NCBI GenBank assembly: GCA_946405115.1
Contig: CAMJGB010000113.1
Coordinates: forward strand, 1-6,222
Direction of reading: 5' to 3'
Length of the DNA stretch: 6,222 nt
Origin: an uncultured Clostridia bacterium
GTDB taxonomy: Bacteria; Bacillota; Clostridia; Saccharofermentanales; Saccharofermentanaceae
The position numbers were made by a program, and so were the translations under genes. Within the stretch, counting starts at the first letter, position 1, and every line of letters starts with the position of its first letter. Below the pieces are notes generated by a model. That model was not told where the DNA came from and made no database searches. It was given only the letters and a program-made list of their open reading frames with translations. Shown here piece by piece: positions 1 through 5,997 of the stretch.

Positions 1-1
1 T

Positions 2-1540
2 ATCGCCGTTTCCGCTTTGTTCGTATTCATTGCGATTAAGAGCAAGAAGCTTGCAGAAGGTCTCGCACTTATACTCGTAGCGGTATGTGCCGTTATGAGC
101 ATCGTTAACATGAACGTTATCAAGAAGTCCTTTGACGAGACTTCAGAAAGACTTCTTATTGATCTTCCTTCAATCCCGCTTTCAAGAGAAGGACAGAATG
201 TAATGGTCCTCATGATGGATCGTGCTCCGGGTTATCTCGTTCCGATAATCTTCGAGGAAGTCCCCGAGCTTGCAGAGCAGTTCGACGGATTTACTTTCTA
301 CCCGAATACGATTTCCTTCGGTACGCATACAAAGCATGCTGCACCTGCGCTTTTCGGCGGATACGATTACACTCCCGGTGAGATCTGCGGTGATGAGAGC
401 ACAACTCTTGTCGAGATGCAGAACCAGGCCTTGTCTGTGATGCCGCTTCTTTTCGCAGGGGAGGGATATGATGTAACCGTCTGTGACCCGCCGTATGCGA
501 ATTACATGTCACCTCCGGATCTTCGTCTGTTCGATCAGCCGGGATACGAGGGCATCAATGCATATATTACCGAGGGCAACGTCGGTATCGATTCCATGGA
601 TTTTAACGGCAACAAGGTCCGCCTTTGGGAGAGAAACTTCTTCTGTTACTCGATCCTCAAGGTAAGCCCTCTTTTCCTGCAAAATACCGTATACAACCAG
701 GGTAACTACAACATGACCGATGCGGGTATCTCAGACAGCGGAGAGTTTACTCTTCCTCAGATCGGTTACGGACCTTCTACTTCCATGGGTGTAAACGAAG
801 GCTTCATGGATGCTTATTCCGTGCTTTATAACTTTGCGGATATCACGGAGATCCGTGATGACGATACAGGTACATTCATGTACATAGATAACGAGACTCC
901 TCATACGACGATGCTTCTGTCAGAGCCTTCCTATGAGCCTTCTCAGATTGTTGACAACACGGCTTACGATGCAGAGCATGCCGACAGATTTAACGTATCG
1001 GTCAACGGATACTATCTTCAGATGAACGACTACAACTGCATGAGACACTATGAGTCTAATGTTGCAACTTACATCCTTCTCGGAAGATACTTCGATTACT
1101 TAAGAGAGCAGGGTGTATGGGACAACACAAGGATCATCATCGTTGCCGATCACGGTACGATGAATGTCGATGTTGCCATGTTCGGTGACCAGACTGTCCT
1201 TAACAGAGTAAGCATGGAAGCTTATAATCCTGTTCTCATGATCAAGGACTTCGGTTCGACAGGATTTACAGTCTGCGAGGACTTCATGACGAATGCGGAT
1301 GTTCCTTATATTGCTACACAGGGGCTTATCGAGAATCCGGTAAATCCTTTCACGGGTAATCCTTTGATGTTCCATACTGATTACGGAATGCCCATTTGTG
1401 TTTACGATTCTAATGACAGTAACGTATCGGATAGCGAAGCAGGTGCCGATGCCACAAGATTTATCATCGACGACTGGTATGCATTCGACGGAACGAATAT
1501 CTTTGATGCAAATGCATGGACTTATATGGGGGCAAACTGA
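2..1540 (+). CDS. Membrane-anchored alkaline-phosphatase-superfamily transferase/hydrolase (5' partial)
   Basis: The reading frame is open to the left edge, so the true start lies upstream; the first in-frame start-like codon (TTG at 17) is probably internal. Numbering residues from that TTG, the end of one hydrophobic segment is followed by a Lys-rich loop (KSKK, 8-11), a second membrane helix (about 12-31) and a long domain predicted to face outward. The ectodomain has alkaline-phosphatase-superfamily landmarks: D68 in LMMDR as a metal ligand, GTHTKHAAP (102-110) with T105 as likely nucleophile, H296 in ETPH, D378-H379 in VADHG, and possibly H453. The GTxTxxxxP pattern lines up with EptA/MCR phosphoethanolamine transferases, and the CxPSR motif of true sulfatases is absent. 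A phospho-group transferase or hydrolase acting on a cell-surface glycan or lipid is therefore inferred; the substrate is unknown. Six ectodomain cysteines (124, 156, 210, 341, 420, 461) could form disulfides. Its stop overlaps the next start by 1 bp, indicating one operon. Confidence 0.8.
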   Translation: MAVSALFVFIAIKSKKLAEGLALILVAVCAVMSIVNMNVIKKSFDETSERLLIDLPSIPLSREGQNVMVLMMDRAPGYLVPIIFEEVPELAEQFDGFTFYPNTISFGTHTKHAAPALFGGYDYTPGEICGDESTTLVEMQNQALSVMPLLFAGEGYDVTVCDPPYANYMSPPDLRLFDQPGYEGINAYITEGNVGIDSMDFNGNKVRLWERNFFCYSILKVSPLFLQNTVYNQGNYNMTDAGISDSGEFTLPQIGYGPSTSMGVNEGFMDAYSVLYNFADITEIRDDDTGTFMYIDNETPHTTMLLSEPSYEPSQIVDNTAYDAEHADRFNVSVNGYYLQMNDYNCMRHYESNVATYILLGRYFDYLREQGVWDNTRIIIVADHGTMNVDVAMFGDQTVLNRVSMEAYNPVLMIKDFGSTGFTVCEDFMTNADVPYIATQGLIENPVNPFTGNPLMFHTDYGMPICVYDSNDSNVSDSEAGADATRFIIDDWYAFDGTNIFDANAWTYMGAN

Positions 1541-1542
1541 TG
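1528..1542 (+). promoter_or_regulatory. TGATG stop/start overlap and G-rich ribosome binding site of the glycosyltransferase gene
   Basis: A run of five G (1528-1532) lies 7 bp before ATG 1540. The upstream stop TGA (1538-1540) shares its last base with the start, giving TGATG, a common arrangement for termination-reinitiation. It decides the start in favour of 1540 rather than the upstream in-frame ATG at 1516. Confidence 0.7.
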
Positions 1543-2268
1543 AAGCTTTCTGTAATCGTACCCGCATATAACGAAGAGAAGGTCATTAAGGACAGCCTCA
1601 TTGAGATAAGAAAGGCTCTTATCTCAAATGTCGATTCTTTCGAGATCTTAGCTGTCGATGACGGAAGTTCCGACAATACAAAGGCGAAGATCCTCGAGGC
1701 ATCCTCAGAGTGTCCCGAGATTATTTATGCGGGCTATGAAGTTAACCGCGGCAAGGGCGGTGCTATCAAGCATGGAGTTGAGAAGGCTACAGGAGACGTC
1801 ATCGGATTTATCGATGCCGATCTGGACCTTTCTCCGGATCATCTCGTAAGATTCGTTTCTCATATGAACGAGTCAGGCTGCGATGTCGTAATCGGTTCCA
1901 AGATGCATAAGGATTCTAAACTTGATTATCCGCCGTTAAGAAGATTCGTTTCCTGGGGATACTTCGTCATCCTTAAGATTCTGTTCGGCATGAAGATTAA
2001 GGACACGCAGACCGGCGTTAAGATCTATAAGGCATCCATCATCAAGAAGGTAGCCCCGCTTCTTCACGTGTCAGGTTATGCATTCGATATCGAGGTGCTC
2101 GCTTTGTGCTCGAATGAGGGCGCGAAGATAGACGAGATGCCTGTTGAAATAGTTTTTAAAAGAAATGCGTCTTTTGGTAGAATAAGTATCGGAGATATCT
2201 TCAAGATGTTTTTTGACACTTTGGGTATCTGGTGGAATCTTAGAATACGAAGGAGCTACTTTAAGTGA
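1540..2268 (+). CDS. Family 2 glycosyltransferase, polyprenyl/dolichyl-phosphate mannose (or glucose) synthase type
   Basis: This 242-residue protein likely transfers a hexose from a nucleotide sugar to a polyprenyl phosphate at the inner face of the membrane. The GT-A fold landmarks are clear: LSVIVPAYNEE (3-13), VDDGSSDNT (39-47), GKGGAIKHGVEKATGD (71-86), the metal-binding IDADLD (91-96), DVVIGSK (115-121) and KDTQTGVKIYK (154-164). The last motif is typical of the DPM1/ALG5-like branch. There is no C-terminal membrane region or GtrA-like domain; the end is basic (NLRIRRSYFK), consistent with peripheral membrane association. I chose ATG 1540 over an in-frame ATG at 1516 because it follows GGGGG (1528-1532) at 7 bp, overlaps the upstream stop as TGATG, and puts MKLSVIVPAYNEE at the N terminus as is usual for the family. 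The following gene encodes GDP-mannose-type enzymes, so GDP-mannose is the likeliest donor. Glucose or another hexose cannot be excluded by sequence alone. Confidence 0.88.
   Translation: MKLSVIVPAYNEEKVIKDSLIEIRKALISNVDSFEILAVDDGSSDNTKAKILEASSECPEIIYAGYEVNRGKGGAIKHGVEKATGDVIGFIDADLDLSPDHLVRFVSHMNESGCDVVIGSKMHKDSKLDYPPLRRFVSWGYFVILKILFGMKIKDTQTGVKIYKASIIKKVAPLLHVSGYAFDIEVLALCSNEGAKIDEMPVEIVFKRNASFGRISIGDIFKMFFDTLGIWWNLRIRRSYFK
2250..2267 (+). promoter_or_regulatory. Ribosome binding site and GTG start of the fusion gene
   Basis: AAGGAG at 2250-2255 lies 9 bp before GTG 2265, inside the last codons of the glycosyltransferase gene. The preceding stop (TGA 2266-2268) overlaps the start as GTGA. 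This fixes the non-ATG start and points to translational coupling of the two genes. Confidence 0.85.
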
Positions 2269-4574
2269 AGTGTCTGATACTTGCGGGTGGTCTGGGTGAG
2301 AGATTATGGCCCCTTTCAAGACGTGACTACCCCAAGCAGTTTATCGAGCTTACACAGTATCACTCTGTTTTTCAGGATACGATTGCACGTAACATGCCTT
2401 ACTGCGATGAGTTTCTCATCGTAAGCGGCATCGAGCATAAATACATTATCGAGAACCAGCTTAAAGCTTTCCAGGGGCTTTCATACAGCTCTTTCTACGA
2501 GGAGATTCCCAGAAGAACAACAGCTTCCGTTACATTAGCTTTCATGACTCTCGAGCCTTCCGAGTATGTTCTCGTCGTTCCTTCCGATGTCATGATCGAT
2601 GCATCCTCCGGTTATTCCGATGCTATTCTGAGTGCGAAGAATCTCGCATCACAAGGCAGGATCGTAGTATTCGGCAAGAAAGAAGTAAGCGTCAACGTAA
2701 GATACGGCTATATCTACGATGAACCCGTAAAGTTTAAGGAGAAGCCGGATGATTCTTTTGCTCCCGACGGAACTATTTACAGAAACCTCGGTATGATGCT
2801 CGTAAGAGTAGGCGATTACTTAAATGAGTTAAGGAAGATCTCTCCCGAGATTTACAAGTCCTGTGCAGAAGCCTTTTCGCGCAGGGAGGAGAAGGAAGGT
2901 AATATCGAGTTCAGAAAGGAAGCCCTCGAGCTTATCGAGCGCGTGTCGGTAGAAAGAATTGTTCTTGAGAATGCTTCCAACCTTTCCATGGTTAAGTCCG
3001 ACTTTGTTTGGAACGAGCTTACTTCCATCGAAGACCTCGAGAAATTCGCATATAAGAACAAGGGTCCCGCAGTGGCACATAACAGCGAAGGCTCCCTTGT
3101 AATCAATAAGTCCGAGAGAAGTGCCGTAGTAGTAAGCGGAATCAAGGATGCAGTTGTGGTTAATACTGAAGATGCCGTTTATGTAGGTGCGAGAGGACAA
3201 AGCAGCGTAGATGATCTTAAGAAGCTCTTAGGTCCTGACAACAAGGATGTAAAGAAGATCGAAGATCACATCAACGGCAGCAATATCCACTTCAGACAGT
3301 GGGGTTACTTCAAGGAACTTGAAAGTTCCAAGAATCACTACGTAAGACATAATTACATTAATCCTGGAAGAACCATCTACGAGCATGCTCACGAGAAAAG
3401 AACTGAGAACTGGATCATCATCTCGGGCAAGGCTCTGGTCTCGCTTGATCAGGTTAATACCGTTTACGACGGCTCAGGCAACGTGGAAGTAAAGCCCACG
3501 GTACGTCATCAGATCTCCAATATCGGGGATACGGTTCTTGAGTTCGTCGATACGGCTTACGGCGATGACATTTTCTTCGATGACAGACAGGCAAGATCCA
3601 CTTCGGATATCGGTGAGATCGATCTCGGCGTTAAGATCGATCCTCTCGTTAAGCTCAAGCCTGCACTTAAGGAATATATCTGGGGCGGTACGCGTCTTAA
3701 GACTGAGTTCGGCATCGAGACCGATATGGACAGGGTTGCCGAAGCGTGGGTGTTAAGTACGCATCCCGACGGACAGTCCCGTGTCGTTAACGGAAGACAT
3801 AAGGGTATGTATCTTGGAAGATACATTGAGACTGTCGGTAAGAATTCCCTGGGATGGAAGTGTGCACCTTTACGTGCATTCCCGCTCCTCGTTAAGCTTA
3901 TTGATGCCAAGTCCGATCTTTCCGTTCAGGTTCACCCCGATGACGATTATGCTCTCGAACATGAGAACTCCTACGGCAAGAATGAGATGTGGTATGTATT
4001 GGATTCGAAGCCGGGTTCCGGTCTTTATGTCGGCTTTAACAGAGACGTCACAAGGGAAGAGGTCGAGGCTTCTGTTAAGAACGGTACCGTAACGGAGCTT
4101 CTGAATTTTGTTCCTACTAAGACGGGTGATGTTTTCTTCATTCCTGCAGGTACTGTTCATGCCATCGGCGCCGGCAATCTCATCTGCGAGGTACAGCAGT
4201 CAAGCAACTGCACCTACAGACTCTATGACTACGACCGTGTAGACAGATACGGCAACAAGCGTGAACTTAATCTCGAGAAAGGACTCGATGTAATCGACTA
4301 CCGTAAGTATGAACCCCAGAGTCTTGAGGGCGAGGGCAATCTTATCTGCAGATGCAAGTACTTCGAGGCTTTGGTATATGAAGTAAACGGCAACATGACG
4401 GTTTATGCCGATGACAGTAAGTTCGATGCTGCCGTATGCCTTGAGGGTGAAGGAACAATTTCCTGCGCTGACGGTAAACTCTCACTTAAGAAGGGTGAGT
4501 CGGTATTCCTTCCTGCATCGAAGGATCAGATCGAACTGTCAGGCAGTATGAAGGTTCTTATCTGCCACGTCTGA
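2265..4574 (+). CDS. Fusion: mannose-1-phosphate guanylyltransferase-like + ManC-type cupin + type I mannose-6-phosphate isomerase
   Basis: This 769-residue cytoplasmic protein carries activities of the GDP-mannose pathway. Residues 1-320 are a nucleotidyltransferase with GGLGERLWPLSR (8-19), YPKQF (22-26, K24 catalytic candidate), PSD (106-108), YGYI (147-150) and FKEKPD (157-162). Residues 340-442 match the C-terminal cupin of ManC: RQWG (344-347) and a cupin motif with H374, H376, E381 and a later H415. Residues 455-769 are a full type I phosphomannose isomerase: EYIWGG (470-475), SVQVHPDDDYA (553-563, metal ligands Q555 and H557), GKNEMWYVLD (571-580, E574), AGTVHAIGAG (628-637, H632) and CTYRLYDYDR (649-658, R652). 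Ordinary ManC ends near residue 470, and short type I isomerases are separate proteins of about 315 residues. The GTG start is supported by AAGGAG at 2250-2255 and a 4-bp overlap with the previous stop. Several nucleotidyltransferase positions differ from ManC, so guanylyltransferase activity is less certain than isomerase activity. Phosphomannomutase is not in the window. Confidence 0.9.
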   Translation: MKCLILAGGLGERLWPLSRRDYPKQFIELTQYHSVFQDTIARNMPYCDEFLIVSGIEHKYIIENQLKAFQGLSYSSFYEEIPRRTTASVTLAFMTLEPSEYVLVVPSDVMIDASSGYSDAILSAKNLASQGRIVVFGKKEVSVNVRYGYIYDEPVKFKEKPDDSFAPDGTIYRNLGMMLVRVGDYLNELRKISPEIYKSCAEAFSRREEKEGNIEFRKEALELIERVSVERIVLENASNLSMVKSDFVWNELTSIEDLEKFAYKNKGPAVAHNSEGSLVINKSERSAVVVSGIKDAVVVNTEDAVYVGARGQSSVDDLKKLLGPDNKDVKKIEDHINGSNIHFRQWGYFKELESSKNHYVRHNYINPGRTIYEHAHEKRTENWIIISGKALVSLDQVNTVYDGSGNVEVKPTVRHQISNIGDTVLEFVDTAYGDDIFFDDRQARSTSDIGEIDLGVKIDPLVKLKPALKEYIWGGTRLKTEFGIETDMDRVAEAWVLSTHPDGQSRVVNGRHKGMYLGRYIETVGKNSLGWKCAPLRAFPLLVKLIDAKSDLSVQVHPDDDYALEHENSYGKNEMWYVLDSKPGSGLYVGFNRDVTREEVEASVKNGTVTELLNFVPTKTGDVFFIPAGTVHAIGAGNLICEVQQSSNCTYRLYDYDRVDRYGNKRELNLEKGLDVIDYRKYEPQSLEGEGNLICRCKYFEALVYEVNGNMTVYADDSKFDAAVCLEGEGTISCADGKLSLKKGESVFLPASKDQIELSGSMKVLICHV
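4539..4574. other. 36-bp tail-to-tail overlap of convergent genes
   Basis: The fusion gene stop is TGA at 4572-4574 on the plus strand, and the MATE gene stop is TGA read from 4541 to 4539 on the minus strand. The two coding regions therefore share 36 bp. I see no hairpin plus T-run on either strand around the overlap, so each transcript probably reads into the other gene. Confidence 0.85.
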
Positions 4575-5918
4575 TTTCTTCTCAAGATTCTTAATCCTTA
4601 CAAAGAAGATAATGATGATGTATATCGCACCCACTATCCATGTAAGGGGTTCGCATATTGCTATGCCCAAGTATCCTAACCTTACTGCGAGGAATCTTGC
4701 GGTAATGATCTTGAGGATAAGCTCCATGAGACTTGCGATGATCGGCACGAACTTCGCACCCATGCCCTGCAATGTCGTTCTCGTTATAAGGAGCACTGCA
4801 AGCACGAAGTAGAACGGCAGGTCGAACCTTAAGTAGAACACGGCGTAATCAATAAGATCCTGCGTTGAGGTTCCTGAGATAAGCCTTACCATGTTCTCAC
4901 CGAAAAGATAGATCAAAGTAATAAGCACGGTTGCAATACCAAATCCGCAGAACAAAACGCTTCTAAGGCCCTGCTTGATACGGTCGTATCTTCCGGCACC
5001 GTGGTTCTGTCCTGCGAAAGTCGCCATGGCGTTCGCAAGCGTGGAGAGCGTCATCATGCAAAGCTCGGAGATCTTACGCGCAGTCGTGTGAGCTGCGATT
5101 ACAGTCTTGCCGAGATCGTTGATCGCACCCTGCAAGATCATGGAACCGAGATTTACTACTGTAAACATAAGAGCAAAAGCTATTCCGGAACTGAAGATAT
5201 CAGAGAGCATGTTGCGCTGAAGTACGATGTCTTTCCTTCCGATATGAACCTGCGGAACATTCTTGACTATGTATATGAACGTAAGCGTCGAAGAAAGGAT
5301 CTGTGAGAACACAGTCGCATAAGCCGCACCGGGAAGTCCCCATCCGAGCTTTCTTACGAACAGAAGGTCTAGTGCGATGTTAGTGCTTACAGATACCATG
5401 AGGAAGATAAGAGGAGCACGGGAATTTCCGATAGCCTGAAGGATTCCTCTTAATACGTTATAGAGGAAAAGGAATCCGGATAAGCCGATTACGACGGACG
5501 CATAGCTGTAAGCCGTGTCGAAAATCTCCTCCGGCGTGTGAAGTGCATACATCAAAGGCTTTAAAGATATAAATCCTATAAGGGGAACGAGTATTCCCCA
5601 GATCAATGCGATGAATCCTGTGTTTGCTACGGCTCTCTTAAGACCTTTCTCGTCCTTGCCGCCGAAGTATCTTGATATGACGACGGCAAAACCGCTCGCC
5701 ATTCCGAACATGAGCGAATTGAAGAAACCGTATATCGTGGATACGGATCCTATGGCCGTGAGAGCATCGTCTCCCAACGAGTTTCCAATGATGGCGATAT
5801 CCGTGAGGTTATATAACTGCTGAAGGATATTACTTAAGAATATCGGTATGGCAAACATAACCGTCATCTTGAGCGGATTGCCGTGTGTAAGATCAGTTGT
5901 TACGCGATTTGTAGACAT
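4539..5918 (-). CDS. MATE-family multidrug/cation antiporter
   Basis: This 459-residue inner-membrane protein has the usual MATE length and about 12 hydrophobic segments. The family exports drugs or metabolites in exchange for Na+ or H+. Visible family landmarks are the N-terminal GNPLKMTVMFAIPIFLSN followed by QQLYNLTD (33-40), FGMASGFAVVISRYFGGKD (71-89), RGILQAIGNSRAP (157-169) followed by TNIALDLLFV, and the second-half FAGQNHGAGRYDRIKQG (301-317) that mirrors the first-half loop. It resembles the NorM/MepA/DinF-like group common in Clostridia; the substrate cannot be read from sequence. Start ATG 5916-5918 (on the complement) gives the family's normal N terminus, though ribosome binding is weak: AGG motifs sit 14 bp and 1 bp upstream. 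The gene has its own promoter, so it is a separate unit from the plus-strand cluster. Its last 36 bp overlap the end of the fusion gene on the other strand. The protein ends in a short polar tail (KKSDVADKNLHTA). Confidence 0.92.
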   Translation of the reverse strand: MSTNRVTTDLTHGNPLKMTVMFAIPIFLSNILQQLYNLTDIAIIGNSLGDDALTAIGSVSTIYGFFNSLMFGMASGFAVVISRYFGGKDEKGLKRAVANTGFIALIWGILVPLIGFISLKPLMYALHTPEEIFDTAYSYASVVIGLSGFLFLYNVLRGILQAIGNSRAPLIFLMVSVSTNIALDLLFVRKLGWGLPGAAYATVFSQILSSTLTFIYIVKNVPQVHIGRKDIVLQRNMLSDIFSSGIAFALMFTVVNLGSMILQGAINDLGKTVIAAHTTARKISELCMMTLSTLANAMATFAGQNHGAGRYDRIKQGLRSVLFCGFGIATVLITLIYLFGENMVRLISGTSTQDLIDYAVFYLRFDLPFYFVLAVLLITRTTLQGMGAKFVPIIASLMELILKIITARFLAVRLGYLGIAICEPLTWIVGAIYIIIIFFVRIKNLEKKSDVADKNLHTA

Positions 5919-5937
5919 ACCTAAGTTTTAAACCTAA
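5919..5937 (-). repeat. TTAGGT direct repeat in the MATE leader
   Basis: Read on the minus strand, TTAGGT occurs twice with a 13-bp period (5937-5932 and 5924-5919), the second copy ending directly before ATG 5918. Each contains AGG able to pair weakly with 16S rRNA, but at spacings of 14 bp and 1 bp, neither ideal. No better ribosome binding site is seen for this gene. Confidence 0.5.
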
Positions 5938-5947
5938 AGAGGGTTAT

Positions 5948-5977
5948 CTTATACCACATTTAATTGTATTTTGTCAG
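5948..5977 (-). promoter_or_regulatory. Predicted sigma-70/SigA-type promoter of the MATE gene
   Basis: Read on the minus strand, a -35 element CTGACA (5977-5972; 5 of 6 to TTGACA) and a -10 element TATAAG (5953-5948; 5 of 6 to TATAAT) are separated by 18 bp of AT-rich sequence. Transcription would start near 5941, leaving a leader of about 22 nt before ATG 5918. Confidence 0.65.
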
Positions 5978-5996
5978 ATTCGTTATAAAATGTGGT
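5953..5996. repeat. 9-bp inverted repeat in the divergent promoter region
   Basis: ACCACATTT (5953-5961) and its exact reverse complement AAATGTGGT (5988-5996) are separated by 26 bp. The left arm touches the MATE -10 element and lies in its spacer; the right arm overlaps the candidate rightward -10 and the expected start of transcription. Arm centres are about 35 bp apart. It could be a paired operator, but no regulator is identified here. Confidence 0.6.
5984..5989 (+). promoter_or_regulatory. Candidate -10 element of the HD-domain gene
   Basis: TATAAA at 5984-5989 is a 5-of-6 match to the -10 consensus. No convincing -35 lies 16-18 bp upstream: the best is TTAATT at 5960-5965, and TTGTAT at 5964-5969 is only 14 bp away. 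If used, transcription would start around 5996, almost at ATG 5998, implying a leaderless or near-leaderless mRNA. Confidence 0.35.
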
Positions 5997-5997
5997 T

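Larger units (their letters stand above)
5919..5997. other. 79-bp AT-rich divergent intergenic region
   Basis: This is the only noncoding gap in the window. It separates the leftward MATE gene from the rightward HD-domain gene. It holds one good leftward promoter, a weaker candidate rightward promoter and an inverted repeat reaching across both. The local base composition is clearly more AT-rich than the coding sequence on either side. Confidence 0.85.

Noticed and set aside
17..19. TTG as the true start of the first gene
   Set aside because: The frame continues upstream with hydrophobic residues (IAVSAL) to the window edge and there is no ribosome binding site, so this is an internal Leu codon in a membrane helix.
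2..1540. Annotation as a true sulfatase
   Set aside because: The C/SxPSR motif needed for formylglycine formation is absent; a Thr nucleophile in GTHT fits phospho-group transferases better.
1100..1567. Minus-strand open frame of 155 codons
   Set aside because: It lies antisense to the conserved DHG-containing part of the membrane transferase, has no recognisable domain or ribosome binding site, and its composition fits a shadow frame.
2829..3200. Minus-strand open frames within the fusion gene
   Set aside because: Both are antisense to a clearly conserved enzyme domain and show no family motif.
4481..4499. CTCAC ... GTGAG hairpin as a terminator
   Set aside because: The stem is only 5 bp, lies inside coding sequence, and no T-run follows on either strand.
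5001..5306. Plus-strand open frame of 101 codons inside the MATE gene
   Set aside because: It is antisense to the well-conserved FAGQNHGAG region of the transporter; the product is highly charged with no recognisable fold.
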